64,000 nt of DNA, from assembly GCA_964036275.1 (NCBI GenBank), contig OZ038438.1:2176978-2240977 (forward strand), read 5' to 3'. Made by a program: the position numbers and the translations under genes. The DNA is from Litoditis marina (taxonomy: Eukaryota; Nematoda; Chromadorea; Rhabditida; Rhabditidae). The notes beneath the pieces are model-generated. The model was not told the origin of the DNA, did no database searches, and saw only the letters and a list, made by a program, of their open reading frames with translations. Positions 1-10,315 of the stretch are shown here, in pieces (the first letter of the stretch is position 1; each line of letters opens with the position of its first letter).

Positions 1-271
1 AGAACTACTCAGGCAACGAAACAATTTTTTTCTGATGAAATATAGACTGTTGACCATACACTTAACAGGTACTGAAGCTATCTACTCAGATTGAATTCAA
101 TGCGGTGCTGACAAAACGGTAATTTCGCAAACAGCAGCAATATAGATACACAGTATGCCATTGTTTCATAGTCCACATCTAGTATACATACTACATTATT
201 CGTTTCGATTTGGTTTCAGAAAGGTCCACGGAAAACCGACTACTAAACCGTGACCCAAGAACACGCTTCCA

Positions 272-395
272 TTAAAGAAGGGCGATTATGTGGTCCAATA
301 GCAACGCTTCAGTCCTTTAAACTGCAATACATTTTTCAATTGCAGTTTAAAGGACCGTTGACACGGGATTGGTCCACAAAATCGCCCTACTTTAA
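272..395. repeat. 124-bp palindromic MITE-like element, copy 1
   Basis: The two halves are inverted copies of each other around an AT-rich centre; the inner arms read TCCTTTAAACTGCAAT and its complement. The ends read TTAAAG and CTTTAA. The same element recurs at 24342-24465 and 30535-30658, and a truncated copy lies at 26941-27028. A length near 124 bp in the intact copies marks a non-autonomous DNA-transposon-like family. No transposase is in the window. Confidence 0.8.
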
Positions 396-486
396 GTAGC
401 TGAAATATATCTTTCACACTAGAATTCACATCTTCTGAGGCCGAATTCGAGAATATCAAGACGGTCCGATCCCGACTTGTGTCTTC

Positions 487-1631
487 TTAAACATACACAA
501 ACTCTGTCTGAAATATCGCCGAGATACAAGTCTCGCGAAACAGTGCGCTGAGCGAGAGACACACGAGGAAATCGAAGAGCCGCGTACGTTTTCCACTCAT
601 TTGGGTGGGAATTGAATGGAAACGAACCGCTTTGTTCACTTTGTTTTCGGCTGAAATGCTTTTCTGCATAGAAGCCACTTGCTCTTGTAGAGACTTCAGA
701 GTTTGCTCCAGTTGTGTGGGGGCGGCTGAAAGATTGCAAACTGTTCAACAGGACAAAATGTTGGAACGGAATACTTTCTCTATTGAAAAGTCAGGTAAGA
801 CGGGAACATCTGGTTGTATTCGGCCACAGATGCACTTGCAAGAGTATTTGTGAGTTACTGTAAATAGAGTAGAAAAGCAACTTCTGAGAATGGGCTATAC
901 TGTGAAGTTTCCACCCCTTTCCTCACACTATTGTGAGAATAAAACTTTAGTTCCGCGTAACAGCTGATTTGTCTTTGATTATTTCATAGAAACAACCGAA
1001 TGTTTTTTTGAAAAATAATTTGAGAGCAGACTACATGCCATCCAAATCTACAACTTCAGAAGCAGTTCACACGATCCGCTCATACGAAACAGAGAACATG
1101 TTACACAGTACACACGATCTTTCAATGCTGTGAAGTATCAATCAACAAAATGGAGAAGAAGTTCATTAGTGAAGGCTCACGTGGTAATCTCCCGAGTGTG
1201 TAGTAATCTCCAACGTATTAATCTCTTGAAAATTCGCGAGACCTCGTGTGAACCACGGGAAAGTGCGAAAAAGTTCGGAATCTCTTTCAAATAGCCATAT
1301 GGCAAAACACCAACTTTACTCACAAGGTACTTATTGAGATCATTCAAGGAGAAGTTTGGAGAGCGCTAACACTCCCTCATGGACCTCATGAAACTTACTT
1401 TATAAATAAAACATCCCATACTCTGGTTAGCTTCTATTGATTGCAATGCAAGAAATCAAAAGTTGGCATGTGCCCAATGTTCATGAACTTCTCGTGAGAA
1501 AGATCATGTGAACTTCTCATGAGTTTGGGAGACTTCTGCAGATACAGCTTTGCCAGACAATGCTTTGTGAATGGCCGTGACCGCCTACCGTATACGCCGA
1601 CGAGAATAACCAGAATCCAGAGAGAGCGCAT
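487..1631 (-). CDS. Candidate small secreted or membrane protein (unrecognised)
   Basis: Three exons are proposed: 1589-1631, 768-857 and 487-725, giving 123 residues. Exon 1 encodes a signal-peptide-like start (MRSLWILVILVGVY) and ends at a GT donor. Exon 2 follows a strong TTTACAG acceptor in matching phase and encodes a cysteine cluster (YSCKCICG). Exon 3 follows CTTTCAG and encodes a short coiled-coil-like stretch rich in Q, E and K, then a hydrophobic segment. The phases agree and the total is a multiple of three. The second intron would be only 42 nt with a weak donor, so that junction is uncertain. The CxCxC cluster after a signal peptide loosely recalls TMEM9-type proteins, but the rest does not match and I assign no function. 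The exon 1 region overlaps a dispersed repeat containing CATGAG motifs. Confidence 0.35.
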
Positions 1632-3092
1632 GGTGAGAAGTCGGCTGGATGGACTGTCTTATCAGTAACAACGGGACTGCCATTCAGCTGGTAATTCTAT
1701 GAATCAATCTCGGTCCCCATGACATCATCCTCGCCGAACTATCGATCGATCAGTATTGATCTTTTCGTGTTACTCCGTAGTTCTATTTTCACATCATTCA
1801 ATACGTTTTTGAATTTGCTTCCCCGTACTTATTATTATTTTCGACCGACATAGATATGTGCAATTGATAATATATAATAGATGGTTGACCATATCTGTAC
1901 TTCGATCTGAATACACCGCAGATATGATGCTTTGAATCGGCAACGCAACCAGCGTCATCTTTGACCAGTTACGCACGAGGGTACTGTATTCCTCACTTTC
2001 TTCTGTGTCAGCTTATCCAGGGAACCATACAATCCACATAAGGTCCGAAACAGTCCTACACTTTTAGTGGTGAATTTTATATGTGACCGGGTTTTTTGGT
2101 AACCTAACCGGTGTTTGGTAACCTTTTTAGGGTTACCTCAGTAGGTAACCGGTCGGTAACCTGAAGTAAAAAACCGGAAATTGTGGTTTTTACCGTTAGT
2201 TTGTACGGTAACCGGGTTTTAGTTTTAGGTTACCTACCGGTTACTTGTGAGGTAACCTGAAAAAGGGTTATCAAAATCCGGTTAGGTTACCAAAAACCCG
2301 GTTACTTATAGAATTGGCCACTTTTAGTTGCAAAAGTTTCGGAAGAGTATTTAGTTCAAAAACATGTAGCGCTTCAGGAGAATGATCTAATCATCGTTGT
2401 AGTCTGATCTTCTTACGCGCCCCCATTCGCGAATTTCGACCGGGAGACCACAGAATCAAACTACAATCACAGCGGTATGGGGGCATATATATACAGTATA
2501 GGCTTGCTTCGTAATAAGCGAACCAGAGTTCCCTATTATAAAAATGTGTTGTTATTCCTGGGTTACGGCGCTGTAAGCTGCATATCAACTGTTATCATTT
2601 GTGATTTTTCGGTTCCATCTCATTTAAGCTTCTTCTAATTTTGGAGGCAAATACTTGAAATGGACTATGTACTTCCATCGTCGTCGAAAATCACACGGTG
2701 GACTCTACTGTATACCTCACTGCAAACGTCATTCCGTCCGCATGACGTTACAATCAAATAAACTGGCAGGCACGGTCAATCCCTCTCGTTCTGTGGAGTT
2801 TGAACCTGATGTGTTTAATATAAAAAAATCGATTAGTGCCATGTTTCCAGAACATGTTTAGAGCTTCGGTGCTGGCCAAACTACTCCATACAGACTGATG
2901 TGACATAATGAACGTTTTTGTTCCAATCATAACGGGTGTGAACAGCTTCTACTGCGATGAAAAACCATGAGGTTGCATAATTTTCATTGAGATCCGCACA
3001 TACAACAACAAACCCTAACAGTAATAGGACAATCATAAATAGTCAACATGAATCAAAGTGAAACAATTGAACACAAATGTAACATGCGCAAA
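1632..3092. other. Intergenic stretch with one MITE
   Basis: Apart from the palindromic element at 2070-2321, I see no open frame with splice support, RNA gene or recognisable motif here. Short open frames in this stretch look like chance. Confidence 0.5.
2070..2321. repeat. GGTAACC-rich MITE with long terminal inverted repeats
   Basis: The left end reads GTGGTGAATTTTATATGTGA and the right end is its near complement (outer bases GTGGCCAATTCTATAAGTAA), continuing inward through ACCGGGTTTTTGGTAACC for about 45 bp of inverted repeat. TTTTA flanks both ends as a possible 5-bp target duplication. The interior is built from GGTAACC/GGTTACC words. Decayed relatives lie at 8589-8951, 36222-36312, 40795-40966 and 63172-63390. 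Confidence 0.75.
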
Positions 3093-3980
3093 TCATCTTT
3101 TGAGTGTGGAAATGTAAAGAACGTTGTTACCACGGATGAACGCATCTCCATACTTGTTCTGAAGCTGTCCTTGGTTGTACTCTTCAGTTTGTTCTAACGC
3201 TATATTCATGAATCTGAAAAAGAACACTTCAAGATACACGAATGCCTGTTAGTTATATTAGTGAAATAATTGGATAACACGTGAATTTAAACTATTGCGA
3301 CAGATGACTATCGCGAACTCAAGTCAGAACAATGCGCAAGCTGTACTAATGTCATGAACCGCTTCTGAAAAAATATGTGAAAAAATACTAGCAGGAGCAT
3401 TTAGTTTGGACTTGGGTTCCTCACGGCGTTTTCGTCTACAGTATTTTTTGCGATTAGACTTGTATTGAGCTCCGTCCACAAAGTTTTCGTGGCGGGACAC
3501 TGTTGTATCCCACTGCGATTTGAAATGGTCGGAGCACTAATTCGCTGCGTATCGCGCTTATTTTCACGCGAATCGTAGGCGGAGCGTTTAAAATCGAAGA
3601 CGCAAGTTCGGTCATTGCTGAAGCTGCAGTCGAGAACACTGTGTCCTGCTTAACAACAGTTGGCAAACCAACACGACTAGCAGAAGTGAAAAGTTCAAGT
3701 CACAGATTTAACTAATGATTGCAGAAGCGTTCAGTTACATATCCGTACTAACAACTCGCCTCCGAGTTCGGTAAAGTAGTAATGAGCTCTAGCCGGAAAC
3801 ACATATTCTAGTAGACGGCACCAAATACATTGATTCTACATGGCTAGCAAACTAGACCCACCCATCAAGACACGCTAGAATGCCTCGGTAATCAACTCCA
3901 GAGTTCAGCTTCACAACCACTGGCTTTCCAATGATCTGCTTCAAAAATTCGGAAGGATTTTGTCGTTTGTTCATACTCAT
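3093..3980 (-). CDS. LSM6: LSM6, U6 snRNA-associated Sm-like protein
   Basis: Two exons (3862-3980 and 3093-3213) encode 79 residues, against 80 in the human protein. LSm6 is one subunit of the seven-membered LSm rings: LSm2-8 binds the U6 snRNA 3' end in the nucleus, and LSm1-7 promotes decapping and mRNA decay in the cytoplasm. The Sm1 motif is visible (PVVVKLNSGVDYRGILACLD, about residues 19-38), and the Sm2 region contains IRGNNVLYIS near the C terminus. The junction restores GF-MN across a GT-AG intron of 648 nt. The start ATG lies one base after a TTTTACAG acceptor, which suggests either a 5'-UTR intron or spliced-leader addition. It lies 412 bp downstream of the CDC34 stop on the same strand, so the two may be co-transcribed. 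The family assignment is secure. Confidence 0.95.
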
Positions 3981-4392
3981 ACTGTAAAATAGATCATGAC
4001 AACTTCGATAACATAGACGACCGCCGATGAGATACAGATGATAGAAACAAGTCTGTGAACTGCACCAAAGGAAACGAATACAAGAAACATTCATACCAAT
4101 TATGCACATGAACCCAATTGTGATACAACACTGTATCGTATCTGACATGCAAGAAAAAAAAAAGGGGGGGGGGGGCTTTCCAAAACGTCGTTCATCTTTC
4201 CAAAAGCTATCAAAGTTGACACATATGATAATTTAGGGGTTACGAATCTACAACATAAGTAGGCTTCAGCCATAGTCAGAAGGGAAACTGAGGTGATCTT
4301 AAAAAATACAAAGGATATGAACAAAACAGATCATTGGTTTCCAACACCGGGGTGAATAAAACGTTTACACAGAATCAGTATGGCCGAATCAA

Positions 4393-7300
4393 TCAATTCT
4401 CTCCCTGACCACTATCTTCGTCTTGATCCTCATAGTCATCATCCATACCACTTTCGTCGTCCACATCATCATCGTAACCGTACATATCATCATCTGTAGA
4501 GTTGTACAGTGAAGACAATTTCATTAACATTCAAAGGGCAAGTGATAAACGATTACAATTATTAATTCAGAATACCTTGATCGTAACCATTCATAACCTA
4601 ACTTTGCTTTTTTCGAACGGTGAACAAATGGTGACACAATCAAGTTGCAACTTCGAATATGAAACATAACATAAACTTAAAACTGACCGAGATCAAACCC
4701 GTCAAGACCATCATCATGGGCGGGAGGAGCTGTCTTGATACAGTACTCTTCCAGCGTTTCAGGGACCCGTACACCATCCTTTTCAGCATCGGCTTTGGAC
4801 TGTTCAACTTGTTTCCTTTAAAAGCGTAAAAGTAAGAAGTGAGCAAGAAAGATAAATGCTACTACTACAATGCAACGAATCAGTTAGGGTTGTTAATCGA
4901 GTTCAAAATTTCGAGTTTTCGAGTTTTGGGAAATTTCGAGTTTTCGAGTTTTAGGAAATTTCGAGTTTTCGAGTTATCGAGTTTTGAAAAATTTCGAGTT
5001 TTCGAGTTTTGAAAAAATTCGAGTTTTCGAGTTTTGGGAACTATCGAGTTTTCGAGTTTCGAGTTCGACTCAACTCGAAAATTTTCGAGTTTTTTCGAGT
5101 CGAGTCGAGTTTTGAGTGTTTTTGGACCCAAAAGAGACATTTTTCGAGTCCGAAATTTTGATTTTCGAGTTTTCGCGTTCAAAATTTCGAGTTTTCGAGT
5201 TTTGGGAAATTTCGAGTTTTCGAATTTTGGAAAATTTCGAGTTTTCGAGTTTTCGCGTTTTTGGAAAATTTCGAGTTTTCGAGTTTTGAGAAATTTCGAG
5301 TTTCGAGTTCGACTCAACTCGAAAATTTTCGAGTTTTTTCGAGTCGAGTCGAGTTTCGAGTTCGACTTTAACAACCCTAGAATCAGTATAGAACCAAGAA
5401 GGTGGTAAGCATTTCAAGTTGTTTTCGGGAACGAAGGTACTTTCGAAGACATGTTGTCTGCTTCACGTTTAACTTTCAACACCATTCTGAATATTGATGG
5501 CCAAAAGAGTGTCACCTAAACATTCTCAAGCAGAAATATGTTTCACACACAAAACCTGGTTGGTCTACTTCCTTCAATAAATAAAAGCAGAAAATCACTT
5601 CGTCTGAGGTTTACATAAAATACTTTGCTGAAGACTGCACACTAACTTCACAATGTTGGCATACTCCATATCAGACCCGTCTTTCCATTTTCGATAGGCA
5701 ACCGAGGCATCAACATTGGCAGGCGAAGAAGTATTAGGCTCATTAAGAAGAGAAATCACAGAGAGCAAAATTGTTCTGAAAATGCATATGTAAAATAAAA
5801 GAAACAACCTCAAGCGCGTCCAAGATCAACACAACGGGGATTATATACATTATTATATGAACATGAATGTTAGATATCAAAATGTTATAAAAAAAACATA
5901 ACAACTTCGGGCGGTTACTCTATAAGTTATATCAAACATTATGATGAAAGTACAATAGTCAAAAATTGAATGCACTTTGGAAAGCGTGAGCAGTAGATTA
6001 GCACTCACCGAATATTCTGAGTAGGGTTCCACCGCTCACAGGGCAGCTCACCGCTGTGAGGATCATCTACCGGAGGGTGCAATATACTGATACATAGATA
6101 ACCATTCTGAAAGAGAAAGCTACTAATGAACGAATAGGGTATATAATCAGGAACAACCGGTCATGCCCATCTGAAATGCGGATGATTTCTCTATCGCAGC
6201 AACAATATTTTACAAAGAACGGGAACAAAAAATATCCCGGAGAAGCGATACGGGCGTTTACGGACAACTCGTCCCCGCGTTGCGTGCGACAACTCGTCCC
6301 CGCCGCAGCGACAACTCGTCCCCAGCCCAAAAATTGCTCAAATTAGCTTGAAACTCACAATTAAACGTAGTGACTAGGTAGTATTTCAAAAAAGAGACTG
6401 TACTCAACTTCAGCAATAGAAAACTATTGGAAATCACGAAGATAGGCCATATTTTGTAATAATTATCAAAATTATCGTTAATGTGTTGTTTCCTCTGGAA
6501 TATATAGTGAATAAGCCAATTTTCGGAATATATCTATAGTTAATTTGTATTCTATAGTAAGCAGAAAACTCTACAACGATTAATTTAACTTCGAAACCGA
6601 GTTTTCAGCCAGTTTTGGGATAAAACATTGGGGACGAGTTGTCGCATGTTGAGGGACGAGTTGTCGCACACGCGACGCGCGGGGACGAGTTGTCGCGGAA
6701 TCGATACGGGAGGATCTTCAATATTGCTGGATGAGACGACAGCTAAGATTTTGGGATTCGCGCAATGTATGATGATCATAACGGCCACAAAACAAAGCAA
6801 AGTGAAAAATGTGAAAGACGCTTTAGGTGATATCTTTCTCATTCAATAGGTACCCCTGTTCAACTCAGGTCAAGTGTTTGATTATCTATGTTTAAACGGT
6901 AACTCGTCAACAAGAGTTTATCATCAAACATCGAAGCCACACAAACGAACGCTGGAATCAGCAAACATGTAGAAATCAAACTCTATATCGAGTAACAAAT
7001 AGGTTGGAAAATGGTAACATTCATGTGAAGATCAAAATACGTCTGGGTTAGTACATGTAATCATGATCATTTCGAAAAGGCCGAACTATGCTCGTTGCTC
7101 GTACCACCAAATGTATATTTACCTCATACACGTTTGGATGCCACAGTTTGGTGAGGAACTTCACGGTAGGAGGCGAATAGGGATAATTATTGGGGAAATT
7201 CAGCTCTGCCTTGAAATACCCGCCCTGAAACATACAAAAGATACACATATAGCCGCTGTCTCACGGCATGTCGAGGCAGCTGATAAGCTACGGCTTTCTA

Positions 7301-7952
7301 AAATACTATTTTTCTTCAACTCCCATCGCCCTTGTGACGCGAACAACACCTCACACAGCCTATTTTTCTTCAACTCCCATCGCCCTTGTGACGCCAACAA
7401 CACCTCACACAGCACAGAGACACGAGAAAAATGGAGCTTGTATTGTATTAAACAAAAGAGCGATGCCGATCAGCAAGTAGTAAATACACCTCCGCATCAT
7501 GATAATTAAAGTACTCTCCATTCATTAATCGAAAGGGTGTTGGCTAGAATTGAAATGTCACTTCTAGTCAAATACCTCACTATCACCAAGGTGGAATTGA
7601 CGGGGCATTGCACTAACGCATAATTTGCGCCAGCACTCCTGCGTGTTTTGTGAATGCGAACATATCAGACCTCTGGCTCCGTCGGTTCAATGACAAATAA
7701 TGTTTAGCATTCATCTTGAATTCGACCAGTTGGAGTATGAACTCCTGGCATTTGCGTACCAAGAAATAACTGAAAAATCACCTGATATAAGGTTGTGGGA
7801 GGGCCGAATATACCAACAGTCCATGAGAATATGTTGTCATCAGATGGGTTAATCGTGAATCCTTCGATAGGCTGCGACTGCAGATTTTTCAGCTCAGTGG
7901 CCAGGGTGCGAATTGCAGCCGCAGATGTCGATGCTGTCACATGATCGCCCAT
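4393..7952 (-). CDS. CDC34: CDC34/UBE2R-type ubiquitin-conjugating enzyme E2
   Basis: Six exons (7782-7952, 7123-7224, 6009-6106, 5647-5775, 4688-4815, 4393-4493) join in phase to 242 residues; human CDC34 has 236. It transfers ubiquitin from E1 to substrates held by SCF cullin-RING ligases. The UBC fold runs from about residue 10 to 180 and includes [10 protein letters not shown] and HPN. The catalytic cysteine is C96 in [10 protein letters not shown]. It is followed by the acidic-loop insertion typical of this subclass ([14 protein letters not shown]). The C-terminal 30 or so residues are strongly acidic ([17 protein letters not shown]), matching the cullin-binding tail. The start chosen is MGDHV, 15 nt after a TTTCAG acceptor. 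Introns 1, 2 and 4 hold tandem or inverted repeats described separately. Confidence 0.95.
4896..5383. repeat. TTTCGAG satellite block bounded by inverted ends
   Basis: About 480 bp of TTTTCGAGTTTTCGAG-type repeats sits in CDC34 intron 4. The left boundary reads AGGGTTGTTAATCGAGTTC and the right boundary GAACTCG-type sequence ending TTTAACAACCCT, so the outermost 11-12 bp are inverted repeats. A short derivative with the same left boundary is at 52168-52207, and a fragment lies at 63510-63540. Several long open frames on both strands here are repeat artefacts. Confidence 0.8.
6240..6705. repeat. Element with inverted arrays of a 16-bp unit
   Basis: Three copies of GCGACAACTCGTCCCC-like units lie at about 6257-6324. 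Three copies in the opposite orientation (GGGGACGAGTTGTCGC) lie at about 6629-6697, separated by about 300 bp of AT-rich DNA. The arrangement resembles a transposon with repetitive subterminal protein-binding sites. It lies within CDC34 intron 2. Confidence 0.7.
7310..7414. repeat. 53-bp tandem duplication in CDC34 intron 1
   Basis: The unit TTTTTCTTCAACTCCCATCG... through CACCTCACACAGC is present twice head to tail with one visible mismatch (GCGAAC versus GCCAAC). It carries no coding signal and looks like a recent local duplication. Confidence 0.85.
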
Positions 7953-10315
7953 GATCTGGCACAAGCTGAGCTGAAACTAAGTTTTATGCGTTTATGACGA
8001 ACAATCGCTATGTGAAAATATGCCACACCCCAACAGAGCTTAACATGTAACGAGCTTGATAACGTCTAACACTTTAGAAGTAATAATTAGAAAAGCTCAA
8101 AACACCCTGACAGCTGAATTAAGCTAAAGACGCTAACAAAACTACACCAGTCCATTGATAAGACAATAAACTATATTAAAACATCAAATCATCAAGGTGA
8201 ATGAGAATAAACGCTTATCTCAAGAATACCGAACCTGCCCAGCTGACTGCACGTGAAAAATAGTCTAAATGGGGGAAACGCTGCGGGACGCAATAGACAC
8301 CAGGCTGTCCTTTAAACTACGTTTTTCGAAGTTTGATAATTGAACTGCTCTAAAGACTATATAAATGCATGATCCCCAAGGGGAACAAGTAAATTTCAAT
8401 AATGAAACTATTCATGTTCATATATTTTAAATTTCGCTTCTGTAAGAAGTTGTACTGATGACACAAAGTAGACTATGGGTAATAGTAATGATTCGCCTAT
8501 TTAAAAAGAAGGCAGGCCGTAATAGCGGTTAAAAATACGGTGAGGGCACACGAATTTTCCGGAAAAAGTCAAAACAAGGCGAGTTCTTCATTCAACCCGG
8601 TATTTTGTTAACCACATCGCTCAACCATTGATTGGTTAACTGGTTATGAACATTCTTGTTAGCCACGTATTTCATCGAGAAGATGTTGCTTACGGCTGCA
8701 GTAGCAGTATCCCTCTTAATCTGGGTGACGGCAGCGGGAAAGAAAAGGTGCCTTTCGGGCACCTGGATGATCAATCGATACGCATCTTTTTCACCTTCGT
8801 GCTGCTGCCTCCAAGACTGGGGGCTCGGAGTATGACCGCAGCTTGATACCGTTAAGGTGGTTAATGGATGATTAACTGGTTAATCGGAACTGGTCACCTG
8901 ATTAACCGGAAGATGGGTTAACTAAATACCCGTTTCCTTATGAAATTGGCCTGAAAATTAAGAACAACAATCACTTGAATCAACGTCTACTATACGCTTC
9001 CAAAACAAACTGAGCTTTTTAATAATAGCTCCTCACTTTAACCTATTGTTAAAAGGACCCCAGATTACTCTCATCCCACCCAAGCAACTCTCAGGAATAG
9101 GAAACCCGAAAGAAAAGAAAAACCGAGGTATCAGTTATCGCAGCCCCAAACTTGGCTGACTGCATATAACACTTCAAACAAGGTCGATTGAATCCTTGGT
9201 GAACTGTGTATGAGGCGAGTCCCCCAGAAACCTATCCGCCATCGATCTTTTCGGTTACTAAAACGCCCAATTTTTCAGTTGAAAGAGTCAAATTTGATAT
9301 GAACTTATGAACTGCTCGAACTGAACCGCTCCGACTGAGACAGGACCCACTCACGCCTGCATTGAAACAACCGCAATGACGCTCTCTTACCACATTACAT
9401 TCACTCCCGGATATCCGCGGACTACAGAGCGAAGCTAAGAAATGGATGAGAAATTTGAGATTTCAAAATTACATGACATTTTGCTTTTATTCGGTCTTCT
9501 TGCTCGCATGTATCGTTCGGGTCATTTACGTTAAAAAGGGAAATATTGTAACTACATGTTCAATAACATTATTTGCATTAATGAACTAGAAAACTTGGAA
9601 ACTATTATGCCTCAAGCAAACTTCACAAAATATATTAAACCAGGAGTCCGAGAATTCAATTTTGATTAATTTTTTGTAGCAATACTTTTAAAATGATCTT
9701 ACACCGTGTTGGTCCTGACTGGAAGCGGTTACTGTATGCCAAAGTTGTGGCTGTGGTGACGAATTCGAATATGGCGAATTTCAACATTATTTCAACATTA
9801 ATTTAAATTTTTAAACGTTCAATTCTGTGAAAATTGAAACGTTATTCAACTCTCTCCAGGATTGCGAATGTCTAGTGTTTCTCGTCCTTTCTCCGCTTCA
9901 CGTCTACTCAAGCTGGTAAGCTCCATTTTCGCGTTCGCCGCGTCATTTTTATTGCTTATTTAGTTTTGTTTCCTTTTACTTTGTAAATTATTCATTTTAA
10001 CTTCGCAATACTCGTTTATATCGTCTTCATAAACGACCGAGCATATCTTAAACAAAACTGAATCTGACTGGCTGGGCTTCGTTTTACAAAAAAGTAATAC
10101 TCTCGTGAAATTTTATGTCTGGTAATCTGAACTCGGCTACTTGTTTTTTTTGCTTCTGGTTGATTGAAGCTCTGTTAGTGTCTTGTACAGTACCTCTCCT
10201 ACAATCATGACTGCTCTGAGCATGTATTTGCGATGAAGTGAGTGGTCAGTGGGTTACGGCAATAAAACCACCAATTTTTACAGACATAATTGTTTGAACG
10301 ACAGAACTATACGTG
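7953..10315. other. Divergent intergenic region between CDC34 and the next gene
   Basis: About 2.4 kb separates the minus-strand CDC34 start from the first plus-strand coding exon. It contains one decayed GTTAACC-rich palindromic element (8589-8951). Otherwise I see no supported exon, RNA gene or motif. Both promoters and any untranslated exons presumably lie here. Confidence 0.5.
8589..8951. repeat. Decayed GTTAACC-rich palindromic element
   Basis: The left end (TTCAACCCGGTATTTTGTTA) and the right end (TAAATACCCGTTTCCTTATG, then AAATTGGCC) are diverged inverted repeats, and the GTTAAC words fill the flanks. The right end resembles the terminus of the element at 2070-2321, so this is probably a diverged relative. 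Confidence 0.55.

Noticed and set aside
3454..3666. Minus-strand 70-codon open frame inside the LSM6 intron
   Set aside because: No acceptor or donor in frame, and LSM6 is complete without it.
4570..4600. Small extra CDC34 exon (GTTATGAATGGTTACGATCAAG)
   Set aside because: Including it in either phase creates a stop before the acidic tail; direct joining of 4688 to 4493 keeps the frame.
4880..5417. Long open frames rich in K, N, S and F on both strands
   Set aside because: They come from the TTTCGAG satellite, which lacks stops in several frames; no splice or start support.
7063..7509. 148-codon plus-strand open frame
   Set aside because: It runs antisense to CDC34 exon 2 and through a tandem duplication; no family features.
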